In this document: one piece after another, positions 22,679 through 31,648 of the stretch
Numbering within the stretch: the stretch's first letter is position 1
Layout of the letters: each line of letters begins with the position of its first letter
Source of the DNA: Amycolatopsis vastitatis
GTDB lineage: Bacteria > Actinomycetota > Actinomycetes > Mycobacteriales > Pseudonocardiaceae
DNA length: 64,000 bases
NCBI RefSeq assembly: GCF_002234595.1
Contig: NZ_NMUL01000023.1
Location: 310,001 to 374,000 of the forward strand
Reading direction: 5' to 3'
Translations under genes and position numbers: made by a program
Notes under the pieces: generated by a model
The model's input: the letters and a program-made list of their open reading frames with translations, nothing else
Told to the model about the DNA's origin: nothing
Databases searched by the model: none

Positions 22679-24198
22679 CGCCGCTGGCCGAGATCGGGAC
22701 CCTCGCGCAGCTCGTCACGCGGGCCGCCGCGCTGTGGCCCGAACGCACGGCCTGGGTGTTCGACGAGTACGACCAGCGCTTCACCTTCGCCGAGGTCGAT
22801 CGCGAAAGCTCACGAATCGCCGCGGCACTGGCCGAGCGCCGCATCGGCCCCGGCGACCGGGTCGCGGTGATGCTGCGGAACGTACCCGCGTTCCCGCTCA
22901 CCTGGCTGGCGTTGGCGAAGATCGGCGCGCAACTGGTCCCCGTCAACACGAACTACCAGGAGTTCGACGGCGCCCACGTCCTCCGCCACTCCGGCGCCAA
23001 GCTGGCCGTCGCCGCGCCGGAATTCACCGACCTCCTCGGCCGGATCGGCCTGACCGAGGTCATCACCCCCGACCAGCTCGAGGCGGCAGGTGCGCCGCCG
23101 GAGTTCACGCCGGTGCCCGAGCTGCCGGTCAACATCCAGTACACCTCGGGCACCACCGGCGCCCCCAAGGGCTGCGTCCTGCCGAACCGCTACTGGACGA
23201 CCCTCGCGGTGAGCCTGGCCACGGACTTCCCCACCGTCGGCGAGGACGACGTCATCCTGACCGCGCAGCCGTTCCACTACATCGATCCACAGTGGAACGT
23301 CGCGTTGGGACTCGCCGGCGGCGCCACTCTCGTCGTGCTGGACCGCTTCCACCCCAGCACGTTCTGGGCGAAGGTCCGCGAGCACGGCGTCACCTGGTTC
23401 TACTGCCTCGGCCTGATGCCAACGCTGCTGCTGCGCCAGGTTCCGTCCGAAGCCGACCGCGACCACCGCGTCCGCGCGATCTGCGCGTCCGCGATCCCGC
23501 ACGACCTGCACGCCGCGCTGGAGGAGCGATGGGGTGTGCCGTGGTACGAGGCGTTCGGGATGACCGAAACCGGCGGCGACATCCGGATGACCGCCGCCGA
23601 CCACGACGAGACCGTCGGCACCGGCTGCATCGGGCGGCCGAGCCGCGACCGCGAGGTGCTGATCGCCGATGACGACGGGAAGCCGGTGCCCCGCGGGGAA
23701 ACCGGGCAGCTGCTGATCCGCGGGATCGGGCTGATGCACGGCTACCACGACGATCCGGAGGCGACGGCGAAAGCGTTCGCGAACGGCTGGTTCCACACCG
23801 GCGACCTCGCCCGGATGGACACCGCCGGCCGCGTCTACTACGTCGGCCGCACGAAGGACATGATCCGGCGCAGCGGCGAGAACGTCTCCGCCGACGAGGT
23901 CGAGCGCGCCCTGCTGCTGCACCCGGCGGTGCGGCTGGCGGCCGTCGTCGCGGTGCCCGACGAACTGCGCGGCGAGGAGATCAAGGCGTACGTCGTCTGC
24001 GACGGCGACCACCCGGAGCCCGCCGAGCTCGCCGCGTTCTGCGCCGGAAAACTGGCCTACTTCAAGGTTCCCCGGTTCTGGGCGTTCGCCGGCGAGCTGC
24101 CGATGACGCCGTCGGAACGGGTCGCCAAGGGCGAGCTGCGGAAGGTGGCCGACCCGCGTGCCGGGTCCTGGGACGCGAAGGCGGAAGCGTGGCTGTGA
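22675..24198 (+). CDS. AMP-forming acyl-CoA synthetase
   Basis: 507 residues. Adenylate-forming enzyme motifs: YTSGTTGAPKG (ATP binding), YEAFGMTETGGD, WFHTGDLARMD and GRTKDMIRRSGENVSADEVE, with the catalytic Lys near the C-terminus in SERVAKGELRKV. Similar to crotonobetaine/carnitine-CoA and short-chain acyl-CoA ligases. GTG 22675 overlaps the hydratase stop; the TetR start lies inside its 3' end. It activates the acid that the operon degrades; identity unknown. Confidence 0.9.
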   Translation: MTPLAEIGTLAQLVTRAAALWPERTAWVFDEYDQRFTFAEVDRESSRIAAALAERRIGPGDRVAVMLRNVPAFPLTWLALAKIGAQLVPVNTNYQEFDGAHVLRHSGAKLAVAAPEFTDLLGRIGLTEVITPDQLEAAGAPPEFTPVPELPVNIQYTSGTTGAPKGCVLPNRYWTTLAVSLATDFPTVGEDDVILTAQPFHYIDPQWNVALGLAGGATLVVLDRFHPSTFWAKVREHGVTWFYCLGLMPTLLLRQVPSEADRDHRVRAICASAIPHDLHAALEERWGVPWYEAFGMTETGGDIRMTAADHDETVGTGCIGRPSRDREVLIADDDGKPVPRGETGQLLIRGIGLMHGYHDDPEATAKAFANGWFHTGDLARMDTAGRVYYVGRTKDMIRRSGENVSADEVERALLLHPAVRLAAVVAVPDELRGEEIKAYVVCDGDHPEPAELAAFCAGKLAYFKVPRFWAFAGELPMTPSERVAKGELRKVADPRAGSWDAKAEAWL

Positions 24199-24830
24199 GC
24201 AGCCGGGAGCGGGTCCGCGCGGCGGCGGTGAAGCTGTTCGCCACCAAGGGCTTCCACGGCACCGGCATCCGGGATCTGGCGCAGGAGGCCGAACTCTCCT
24301 CGGCGAGCCTGTACCACTACATGGGAACCAAGGAGGATCTGCTCGCGGAGATCATGCGCACCGCGCTGAACCGCCTCCTCGACGCCGCCCGCGAGGCGAC
24401 CGTCGTCACCGCCGATCCCGTCCACCGGCTGCGCACGCTGGTCGCGCTGCACGTGCTCGCGCACGCCGTCGGGCCGGCCGAAACCCGGGTGGTGGACAAC
24501 GAAGTCGACGTGCTGTCCCCGGCCGCGCGCGAGCCGGTCGTGGCCCTGCGCGACGCCTACGAACGGCTGTGGGCCACGGCCATCGACGAAGGCGTCGCGG
24601 CCGGGGTGTTCCGTGTGGAGCACCCGGCGGTGACCCGGCTGGCCCTGCTGGAGATGTGCAGCGGCGTCGCGAGGTGGTATTCCCCACGCGGCCCGCTGGC
24701 GCTGGACCAGCTCGCCGAGCACTACGCGGAACTGGCGTCGAGGGCGCTGGGCTGCACCGCAGCGCCCGGCGTCCACGACTTGGCACGCTGCCGGGAAATC
24801 GTCGCGAAAGAGTGGGGCATGTCCGTTTAG
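24189..24830 (+). CDS. TetR-family transcriptional regulator
   Basis: 213 residues. N-terminal HTH: RVRAAAVKLFATKGFHGTGIRDLAQEA, ELSSASLYHYMGTKEDLLAEIM; then a helical ligand domain of the TetR_C_33/AcrR type. Start GTG 24189 overlaps the ligase end; GTG 24195, which forms a GTGA overlap with the ligase stop, is equally possible. As the last gene of the operon it is likely to repress it until the acyl-CoA appears. Confidence 0.88.
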   Translation: MAVSSRERVRAAAVKLFATKGFHGTGIRDLAQEAELSSASLYHYMGTKEDLLAEIMRTALNRLLDAAREATVVTADPVHRLRTLVALHVLAHAVGPAETRVVDNEVDVLSPAAREPVVALRDAYERLWATAIDEGVAAGVFRVEHPAVTRLALLEMCSGVARWYSPRGPLALDQLAEHYAELASRALGCTAAPGVHDLARCREIVAKEWGMSV

Positions 24831-24888
24831 CGGCGCTTTTACCTGTGTACGCCTTGCCCAGACGGCGTGCGTGGGGGACGCTCGAAGG

Positions 24889-25209
24889 GTGACTGAGGAA
24901 ACGATCCAACTGGAACTGGACGACTCGGGTCTCGCGCCGGGCCTCCCGGCGCCGGAAAACCCCCGCGATCAGGTGCAGGATGTGCCCTATCGCCCCGTCG
25001 AGTTCCGCGATGACGATCTCCCCACCGCCCTGGCACGGTGCTCCGCCTGGCTACGGCAGGCCCAGGAGTGGCTGGGCGAGCCACTCGACGTCCTGGCCAT
25101 TCACCTCGACTACGACGACCGTCAAGGCTCGCCGTACTACGACGTGAAGCTCCTGTGCAACGAAGAGGACCTCGCGGGCGTCCCGATCGCCATCCGCAAC
25201 AAGAAGTAA
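24889..25209 (+). CDS. Conserved hypothetical protein
   Basis: 106 residues, acidic, no signal or membrane segment. The N-terminus (TEETIQLELDDSGLAPGLPAPENPRDQVQDVPYRPVE, shown in part) is followed by a compact region LARCSAWLRQAQEWLGEPLDVLAIHLDYDD and YYDVKLLCNEEDL. Not recognised. GTG 24889 was preferred because MTEETIQ looks like a natural start; GTG 24871 is an alternative. A perfect terminator hairpin follows at 25222-25255. Confidence 0.65.
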   Translation: MTEETIQLELDDSGLAPGLPAPENPRDQVQDVPYRPVEFRDDDLPTALARCSAWLRQAQEWLGEPLDVLAIHLDYDDRQGSPYYDVKLLCNEEDLAGVPIAIRNKK

Positions 25210-25221
25210 GCAAGCCGAAGC

Positions 25222-25255
25222 GCCGTCAAGGCCGCCGGAAGGCGGCCTTGACGGC
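25222..25255. terminator. Bidirectional terminator hairpin
   Basis: Perfect 15-base arms (GCCGTCAAGGCCGCC) with a GGAA loop, followed by TTCT. It lies between the convergent hypothetical gene and acyl-CoA dehydrogenase gene. Confidence 0.8.
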
Positions 25256-25272
25256 TTCTCGCGTTCTGAGCC

Positions 25273-26442
25273 TCAGCCCAATGCGCCGCCGACCTTCACG
25301 TGCCCCTTGAGCAGGTTGCGGGCGATGGTGCGGCGCTGGATCTCGTCGGTGCCCTCGTAGATGCGCAGCAGCCGCAGCTCGCGGTACCACCGCTCGACCG
25401 GCAGCTCGCGCGTGTAGCCCATGCCGCCGTGGATCTGCAGGACGCGGTCGACGATTTCGTTGGCCTTCTGGCCGCCGTACAGCTTCGCCATCGACTGCGC
25501 GTGCCGCGAGTCCATGCCCTGGTCGACCTGCCAGGCGGCGTTGAGCACCAGCCAGCGCAGCGCCTCCAGCTCGACGCCGGAGTCGGCGATCATCCACTGG
25601 ATGGCCTGCCGCTCCGCGATTTTCTGCCCGAACGTCTCGCGGGTGTTGGCGTGCTCGATGGCCATCGAGATCAGCCGCTCGCACGAGCCGATCGCGCGGG
25701 CGGGCAGCAGGTAGCGGCCCTGGCCGATCCACTGCATGGCGAGCTCGAAGCCGCGGCCCTCTTCGCCGAGGATCTGCGTCTCGGGCACGCGGACGTCCTG
25801 GAAGATCAGCGACGCCGGGCCCCACTCGCCCATGGTGTCGATGTACTCGGACTTCCAGCCGGCCTCGCGGTCGACGAGGAAGCAGGTGACACCGCCGTTC
25901 GCGCCCTTCTCCGGGTCGGTGATGGCGAAGACCATGGTGAAGTCGGCCTCGTTGCCGCCGGTGATGAAGGTCTTCTCGCCGTTGATGACCCAGTCGGTGC
26001 CGTCCTTGCGGGCGGTGGTCCGGATGGCCTTGGCGTCCGACCCGGCGCCCGGCTCGGTGATCGCGAAGCACGACTTGCGCTCGCCCGAGATGGTCGGCAG
26101 CAGGTAGGTCTGCTTCTGCTCCTCGTTGGCGTGGAACAGGATGTTGTCCGCGGCGCCGCCGAAGCGGAACGGGACGAACGTGCGGCCGAGCTCGGCCTCC
26201 AGCAGCGCGGCCATCACGGCGGACAGGCCCATGCCGCCGTACTCCTCCGGGGTCAGCACGCCCCAGAAGCCGGACTCCTTCGCCTTGAGCTGGAGGTCCT
26301 TGAGCTCCTCGCCGGTCAGGCCGGGCTGGTGGGCGCGCTCGCGCCGCAGGACCTCCTGCTCGAGCGGGATCAGCTCACGCTGGACGAACGTGCGGACCCA
26401 GTCGCGCACTTCACGTTCTTCGGTGCTGAGAGAGAAATCCAT
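25273..26442 (-). CDS. Acyl-CoA dehydrogenase
   Basis: 389 residues. Family signatures GVLTPEEYGGMGLSAVMAAL, CFAITEPGAGSDAKAI, FITGGNEADF and the C-terminal IHGGMGYTRELPVERWYRELRLLRIYEGTDEIQRRTIARNLL (in part), with the catalytic base expected in the YEGT loop. FAD-dependent alpha,beta-dehydrogenation of acyl-CoA. ATG 26442 (MDFSLSTEER) is the usual start for this group, with GGAGGAG about ten bases ahead. Alone in its transcription unit. Confidence 0.9.
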   Translation of the reverse strand: MDFSLSTEEREVRDWVRTFVQRELIPLEQEVLRRERAHQPGLTGEELKDLQLKAKESGFWGVLTPEEYGGMGLSAVMAALLEAELGRTFVPFRFGGAADNILFHANEEQKQTYLLPTISGERKSCFAITEPGAGSDAKAIRTTARKDGTDWVINGEKTFITGGNEADFTMVFAITDPEKGANGGVTCFLVDREAGWKSEYIDTMGEWGPASLIFQDVRVPETQILGEEGRGFELAMQWIGQGRYLLPARAIGSCERLISMAIEHANTRETFGQKIAERQAIQWMIADSGVELEALRWLVLNAAWQVDQGMDSRHAQSMAKLYGGQKANEIVDRVLQIHGGMGYTRELPVERWYRELRLLRIYEGTDEIQRRTIARNLLKGHVKVGGALG

Positions 26443-26536
26443 GAGTGAGCTGCTCCTCCGACACTGGCTAAGCGCTTGCTTACCCGTCATTGTGCGCGCC
26501 TCTCCGCGCCCGCGCAAGAACCCGCCGCCGCGGACG

Positions 26537-28666
26537 TCAGGCGTGTGTGGTGGCCAACTTCACCAAGGTGCGCAGGTTCGTGTCCGGCAGGTACGCGCGG
26601 GTGAGCGCCATGCCGATCCGCGGGAGGTCGCCTTCGTCGCGGTACGCCAGGTACATCGGCTCGTGACGCGGGTTGAACTTCGCCTTGAACGAGTGCAGCG
26701 ACCGGAAGCCGTACACCGGTTCCAGCTCCCGGCTCAGCACGTCCAGCAGCCGCTCGACCGGCGCCGCTTCGGTGTCCGATCCGGACCGGGCCAACGGCGC
26801 GCCCGACAGCGACACGAACCGCATCCCCTCCGCCTGGAAGGCGAGCACACCCGCGCCGATCAAGAACTCCATCGCGGGCCGGAACCCGTCGCTGCGGCGG
26901 CGCATGAGATCCAGGGTCCAGCCGTGGACCTCGCCGCCCGGCCCGTGCACCGGCAGCCACGAGGTGACGCCGTGCACACTGCCGTCGGCGTCGACGGCCA
27001 GGCCGACCCGGGTCGCCGGGTCCAGCGCCTCCTCCATGCCGCCGAGCGTGAAGCCCATTTCCGGCATGCCCTTGTCGCCGACCCATTCGTCACAGATGGC
27101 GCGGACCTGGCTGCGGACGCCCCACGGCTCGTCGGCCAGCACGACGTGGCGGTAGCTCATCCCTTCCTTCGCGGCCCGGTTGAGCGCCGAGCGAACGTTC
27201 TGCCACTTCCGGCCGCGCAGCTCGAGTCCTTCCAGGTCGACCAGCGTGTCCTCGGCGATCTGCACCCGGCTCCAGCCCAGCTGCGCGGCGGCTTCGGCGA
27301 CCGGCCGGGTGACGGAGAACAGGCACGGCACGACACCGGCGTGCTCGCAGGCCGCGGCGAAGGCACGGACCACGCTGGCCGGCGATCCGGCCGGTCCGAT
27401 CGGGTCGCCGAGGCCGACGGCCACCCCGGCGTGCCGCCGGTAGGCGAGGACGGACTGCCCGTCCGGGGTGCGGAAGTGCGCGTTGTCGGGCCAGGTGGCC
27501 ATCCAGGACAGCGTGCTGCCCCCGTGCCGGCGCAGCAGGTCCCTGGCGACGGCCGCGTCGGCGCCGCCGATTCCCGCGGTCACCCCGAATCCGCGCCGCA
27601 AGGGGGCCCGGAACGCCCAGCGGGTCAGGACGAGCAGCGCCAGCTCGGCCGCCCACAGCACGGAGCCGGTCATGGTGAGCGCCATCTCCGCCGTGGACTC
27701 CTGGCCGAAGGCGAACCCGAACACGGCCACCGCACCGGCGAGCACGTTGATCGCGGCGAGCGTCACCGCGCCCCACCACGCCACGCGCCTGCCGCTGCGC
27801 AGTCCGTTCGCCAGCAGCGCGACGAAGGCGATGTTGACGGCGATGCCCCAGCCGGTGTCCTCGCCGCCGGTGGTGCCCAGCGGGCTGTCCGCCGGGAACA
27901 GCCAGAGCACCAGTTCGGCGACGGCGATCAGGGCGAGGCCGGTGGCGGCGAACAGCCGCCATTCGCGGCGCCCGGCCCGCACCCGTCCCGGCGGGCCGAC
28001 GTGGTGGCCGCCGGCCAGGCGGCGGCTCAGGGGAAGGGCGATCGCGACGGCCCACAGGTGTTCGAGATCGGCGAGCCCGCCGAGGAACAGAAAGGACACC
28101 CCGACGTAGACCCACAGCCCGGCGCGCAGCCGCAGCCGCCACGGCGAACGCAGCGTCGCCGACACCGCCGCCGCGCACGCGAGCGCGCCCGCTGAGAAAC
28201 CCGCGTCGACGTGGGTGGCGAGGCTGTGCGCCCACGACCACCCGGTGTCACGGAAGGCCAGCAGGGTCAACGCGGCACCGAGCACGCCGGCCAGCTGGCC
28301 GAACCCGCAGATCGCGGCGGTCCGCCCGGTGCCCAGCCGCCATTCCGCACTGCCGACGAAGACCGCGAACGAGAGCAGCACCGGCAGGTAGAAGATCGGC
28401 GTCAGGGCCAGGAACGAACCGGTCACCGGTGTCCACCACCAGCCGTCGGCCAGCGCGGGCAGCCCGTAGCCGATGTGCCCGAACCACGTCCGGTCGCTCG
28501 CGGCGTCCCACAGCGTGCCGGTCGCGATTCCGGCGACGATGATCGCGATCAGCGCGCCGGTCGTGAAGGGCAGCCGCCGGCGCAGCACCGTGGCCACCGC
28601 GTGGACGCGCGAGGGCGCCGCCGCCGGGGCGGTCACGGGCTCGGTGGGTGTTCGCGAGCTGCTCAT
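26537..28666 (-). CDS. MprF-like membrane protein with DUF2156 transferase domain
   Basis: 709 residues. The N-terminal half (about 30-350) holds some eight to nine hydrophobic helices with a rhomboid-like region; the C-terminal half (about 365-705) is a DUF2156 domain (LRRHGGSTLSWMATWPDN, GVAVGLGDPIGPAG, FLIGAGVLAFQAEGM, GFRSLHSFKAKFNPRHEPMYLAY). DUF2156 is the aminoacyl-transfer domain of phosphatidylglycerol lysyltransferases, which make lipids cationic and protect from antimicrobial peptides. Unlike LysX there is no attached lysyl-tRNA synthetase. Amino acid and lipid are not known. Encoded beside a two-kinase signalling cluster. Confidence 0.85.
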   Translation of the reverse strand: MSSSRTPTEPVTAPAAAPSRVHAVATVLRRRLPFTTGALIAIIVAGIATGTLWDAASDRTWFGHIGYGLPALADGWWWTPVTGSFLALTPIFYLPVLLSFAVFVGSAEWRLGTGRTAAICGFGQLAGVLGAALTLLAFRDTGWSWAHSLATHVDAGFSAGALACAAAVSATLRSPWRLRLRAGLWVYVGVSFLFLGGLADLEHLWAVAIALPLSRRLAGGHHVGPPGRVRAGRREWRLFAATGLALIAVAELVLWLFPADSPLGTTGGEDTGWGIAVNIAFVALLANGLRSGRRVAWWGAVTLAAINVLAGAVAVFGFAFGQESTAEMALTMTGSVLWAAELALLVLTRWAFRAPLRRGFGVTAGIGGADAAVARDLLRRHGGSTLSWMATWPDNAHFRTPDGQSVLAYRRHAGVAVGLGDPIGPAGSPASVVRAFAAACEHAGVVPCLFSVTRPVAEAAAQLGWSRVQIAEDTLVDLEGLELRGRKWQNVRSALNRAAKEGMSYRHVVLADEPWGVRSQVRAICDEWVGDKGMPEMGFTLGGMEEALDPATRVGLAVDADGSVHGVTSWLPVHGPGGEVHGWTLDLMRRRSDGFRPAMEFLIGAGVLAFQAEGMRFVSLSGAPLARSGSDTEAAPVERLLDVLSRELEPVYGFRSLHSFKAKFNPRHEPMYLAYRDEGDLPRIGMALTRAYLPDTNLRTLVKLATTHA

Positions 28667-28771
28667 CGCTGTCTCCTGGGAAGTGGCCCGGTGCTCGGAA
28701 GCCCAGCATCCGCCGGATGTTCGCGGCCGGTCACCGGGCCAGCCCGGCCGGCGGCGGGGGTTAACCCTGGC

Positions 28772-30538
28772 CTACGCCGGCAGTTCCGCCCGGACCACGG
28801 TTCCGCCGCCTGCCGGGCTGACCACGGTCAAGCGGCCGCGGAGCGCCTCGACGCGGTCGGTGAGGCCACGCAGCCCCGAGCCCGCGGCCGGGTCCACCCC
28901 GCCGACGCCGTCGTCGGCGATTTCGACGACCGCCGTGGGACCGTCGCGCAGGACTCGCACGGTGACTACGCCGGCCCGCGCGTGCTTGGCGACGTTGGCC
29001 AGCGCCTCGGACGCGACGAAGTACGCGGCGAACTCGATCGGCTGGGGCAGCCGCGGGCCGGTGGCGTACTCCACCGTCGTGGGCACCGGTGAGCGGGTGG
29101 CGAGCGCCTCGAGGGCGACGTCCAGTCCCTGGTCGAGCGCCGCCGGGTGGATACCGCGGGCGAGCTCGCGCAGTTCGGCCAGCGAGCGGGCCAGCTGGTC
29201 GCTGGCCGAGGTGACGAGCTGTTCGGCATCCGTGGGGTCGCGCCGGATCTGCCGCTGGATCAGCGACAGCTGCATCGCGAGCGTCACCAGGCCCTGCTGG
29301 GCGCCGTCGTGCAGGTTGCGTTCGATGCGACGGCGTTCGGCGTCCCCGGCGGCGATGATCCGCTCGCGGGAGTGCTCGACCTCGGCGAGGCGCCGCCGGG
29401 CCTCGGTGTGCAGGTGCTGGCTCTCCAGCGCGATGGTCGCCGCGGCCGTGACCGCTTCGACCAGCTCGGGGTCGTCGTCGAGGGACCGGTCGTAGACGAG
29501 AACGGCGACCCGGCTGCCGTCGCGCTCGACACCGGCCACCGACCGGGACGTCCCGGCGCCGGGCAGGGTGACCGGGTTGCCGTCCAGATCGGCGTAGGTG
29601 CCCGACGCGGTGGCGTAGCCGACCTCCAGGTCCGGGTCGCCGAGTGCCTTCGCCAACGCGCCGCGCAGGTCGTCGGGCCGCAGGGTGCGCATCCCGCGGA
29701 ACAGGTCGGCCAGCCCGCCTCTGGCCAGCCGTGACCGCAGCAGCCCGATCAGGAACGCGACGGGCACCGTGAGCAGCGAGCACACCCCGATCCAGAGCAG
29801 CAGCATCGACTTCTCGCCGGTCAGGAACTGCGCCACGAGCAGCCACCCGAACAGCAGCAGGCAGACGGCCCCGGCGACACCCGGCGCCAGCGCCCGCCGG
29901 CCGGGCGTGGACGCCGAGCGCCAGCGCGCCGCGACGACGACGGCGGTGCCGGCTACGGCGGCCAGCAGCGTGCCGCGCTGGGCGATGTCGACGATCTCCG
30001 CGGTCAGCTCGTGGGGCCAGATCGCGACCGGGTTGCCCGGCACCCCGGAGAACAGCAGGAACAGCGGGGCCAGGACGACCAGTTCCAGCAGCACCGCACC
30101 GGCGAGCACCCGGTCCGCAGTGGTGCGCACCCGCCCACCGGTGAGGAAGGTCAGCACGAGCAGGACGAAGAACAGCACCCACAGGTCCGGCAGCCACAGG
30201 CCGACGACCTGCGCGGGCGGCCACGCGAGCTGGCTCACCAAAGGGCTGACGAAGAAGGCGAAGCCGGTGATGGTCATCAGCAGCCCGCTGTGGTTGTCGG
30301 GCCGTCGGCGCCAGGCGATCAGCCCGCAGGCGGCGAAGGAGCCGCCGATCAGCCGGAACGCGACGTCGATCGCCGCGACCGGTTCGCCGCTCGGGAACAG
30401 CATCGGGACCAGCGCGCCGAACTCGGCCGCGAGCGCCACACCCCAGAGCAGCAGCCAGAAGCCCGGTCCGTGCCCGGAGCGGGCGAACCGGTGGGTGGTG
30501 CGGGCCTGCCCGCCGGCGAACGCCGTTTCCGAAGCCAT
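28772..30538 (-). CDS. Membrane sensor histidine kinase (NarL/LiaS type)
   Basis: 588 residues. About seven to eight hydrophobic helices (28-265), a linker domain (about 285-380), a HisKA_3 dimerisation helix with the phospho-acceptor in ERRRIERNLHDGAQQGL (His410) and a HATPase domain with ANVAKHA, ADDGVGG and GSGLRGLTDRV. No large extracellular loop, so it probably senses the membrane. ATG 30538 gives a full kinase. It is divergent from a receiver-only regulator at 30681 and its partner is likely in that cluster. Confidence 0.88.
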   Translation of the reverse strand: MASETAFAGGQARTTHRFARSGHGPGFWLLLWGVALAAEFGALVPMLFPSGEPVAAIDVAFRLIGGSFAACGLIAWRRRPDNHSGLLMTITGFAFFVSPLVSQLAWPPAQVVGLWLPDLWVLFFVLLVLTFLTGGRVRTTADRVLAGAVLLELVVLAPLFLLFSGVPGNPVAIWPHELTAEIVDIAQRGTLLAAVAGTAVVVAARWRSASTPGRRALAPGVAGAVCLLLFGWLLVAQFLTGEKSMLLLWIGVCSLLTVPVAFLIGLLRSRLARGGLADLFRGMRTLRPDDLRGALAKALGDPDLEVGYATASGTYADLDGNPVTLPGAGTSRSVAGVERDGSRVAVLVYDRSLDDDPELVEAVTAAATIALESQHLHTEARRRLAEVEHSRERIIAAGDAERRRIERNLHDGAQQGLVTLAMQLSLIQRQIRRDPTDAEQLVTSASDQLARSLAELRELARGIHPAALDQGLDVALEALATRSPVPTTVEYATGPRLPQPIEFAAYFVASEALANVAKHARAGVVTVRVLRDGPTAVVEIADDGVGGVDPAAGSGLRGLTDRVEALRGRLTVVSPAGGGTVVRAELPA

Positions 30539-30680
30539 GACGTGTCCTGCTGCGGTCGACGGGTCCCCTGGCAGCCCGCACGGTAATGCAGGACCGCCCC
30601 GGCCGGTACCGCTGAACCGCCGCCGCTCCGCAGGGTTGTCCCTGTAGCTGCCGGTACGAGGGCGCTGCGACCATGGCGGG

Positions 30681-31043
30681 ATGGTTCCCCGGGTCCTGAT
30701 CGTGGACGACCACGCCGCGTTCCGGTCGTTCGCGCACCGTGTCCTGGTGGCCGACGGGCTGGTCGTGGTCGGCGAGGCGGCCGACGGCGCGGCGGCGATC
30801 GCGGCCGCGCCACGGCTGCGTCCCGACGTGGTCCTGCTGGACGTGGGCCTGCCCGACATGGACGGCTTCGCCGTCGCCGCGGCGCTGGGCGCGCAGGACG
30901 AAGCGCCCGCCGTGGTCCTGGTGTCCAGCCGCTCGCGGGACGACTACGGGTCGCTCGTCGACGCCAGCAGCGCCGTCGGGTTCATCGCGAAGTCCGCGCT
31001 GAGCGGCGACCTCGTCCGGCGGCTCCTGGAGCCGAAGACGTGA
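30681..31043 (+). CDS. Single-domain response regulator (receiver only)
   Basis: 120 residues, just one receiver domain. RVLIVDDHAAFRSFAHRVL holds the acidic pocket, VVLLDVGLPDMDG the phospho-acceptor Asp, VSSRSRDD the Ser/Thr switch position and FIAKSAL the conserved Lys. No DNA-binding domain follows before the stop at 31041-31043, which overlaps the next GTG. It probably passes or competes for phosphate with the two kinases here rather than controlling promoters itself. Confidence 0.88.
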   Translation: MVPRVLIVDDHAAFRSFAHRVLVADGLVVVGEAADGAAAIAAAPRLRPDVVLLDVGLPDMDGFAVAAALGAQDEAPAVVLVSSRSRDDYGSLVDASSAVGFIAKSALSGDLVRRLLEPKT

Positions 31044-31648
31044 GGCCCGGGCCGGAAAGCGCCCGGATCGTCGATGCCGCGGACGAATTCCGGCGCCGGC
31101 TCGAACGGCAGCTGCACGACGGCGCCCAGCAGCGTCTCGCTTCCGCCGTGCTGGCCTTGAGCCTGGCCGCCCGGACGCTCACCGGCGACGCGGCCGCACT
31201 CGTCGCCGAAGCGAGGGAAGAACTGGGCCTGGCCATGGCAGAGTTGCGGGAACTGGCCCGCGACATCTACCCGGTGCTGCTGGCCGAAGCCGGCTTGGGG
31301 CCGGCGCTCGCCTCGCTCACCGACCGGTGCCCGGTGCCTGCCGTGGTCTCGGCCGTGCCCGGCGGGCGGCTCCCGCCGACGGTGGAACGGACCTGCTATT
31401 TCGTGGTGTTCGAAGCGTTGAAGAACGTGGCCGGGCACTCGCACGCCACCCGGGCCGAAGTCGTGGTCCGTGAGCAAGGAGGTCAGGTGAGCGTCGAAGT
31501 GAGCGACGACGGCGTCGGGGGCGCCGACCCGGGCGGGCCGGGCCTGAGCGGGCTGGCCGACCGTGTGGCCGCGCACGGCGGCCGGCTGTGGGTGGAAAGT
31601 CCCCACGGCACCGGTACTCGAGTGCGGGCCGACGTGCCATGCGGGTGA
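31040..31648 (+). CDS. Soluble histidine kinase without sensor domain
   Basis: 202 residues. HisKA_3 helix with RRRLERQLHDGAQQRLASAVL (His about residue 26) followed at once by a HATPase domain (FEALKNVAGHSHAT, SDDGVGGADPGGPGLSGLADRV). There is no membrane segment or input domain, so the receiver encoded upstream (GTGA overlap) may be its input partner. Overlaps the LuxR-type regulator gene by ten bases; the three genes form one unit. Confidence 0.87.
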   Translation: MRPGPESARIVDAADEFRRRLERQLHDGAQQRLASAVLALSLAARTLTGDAAALVAEAREELGLAMAELRELARDIYPVLLAEAGLGPALASLTDRCPVPAVVSAVPGGRLPPTVERTCYFVVFEALKNVAGHSHATRAEVVVREQGGQVSVEVSDDGVGGADPGGPGLSGLADRVAAHGGRLWVESPHGTGTRVRADVPCG

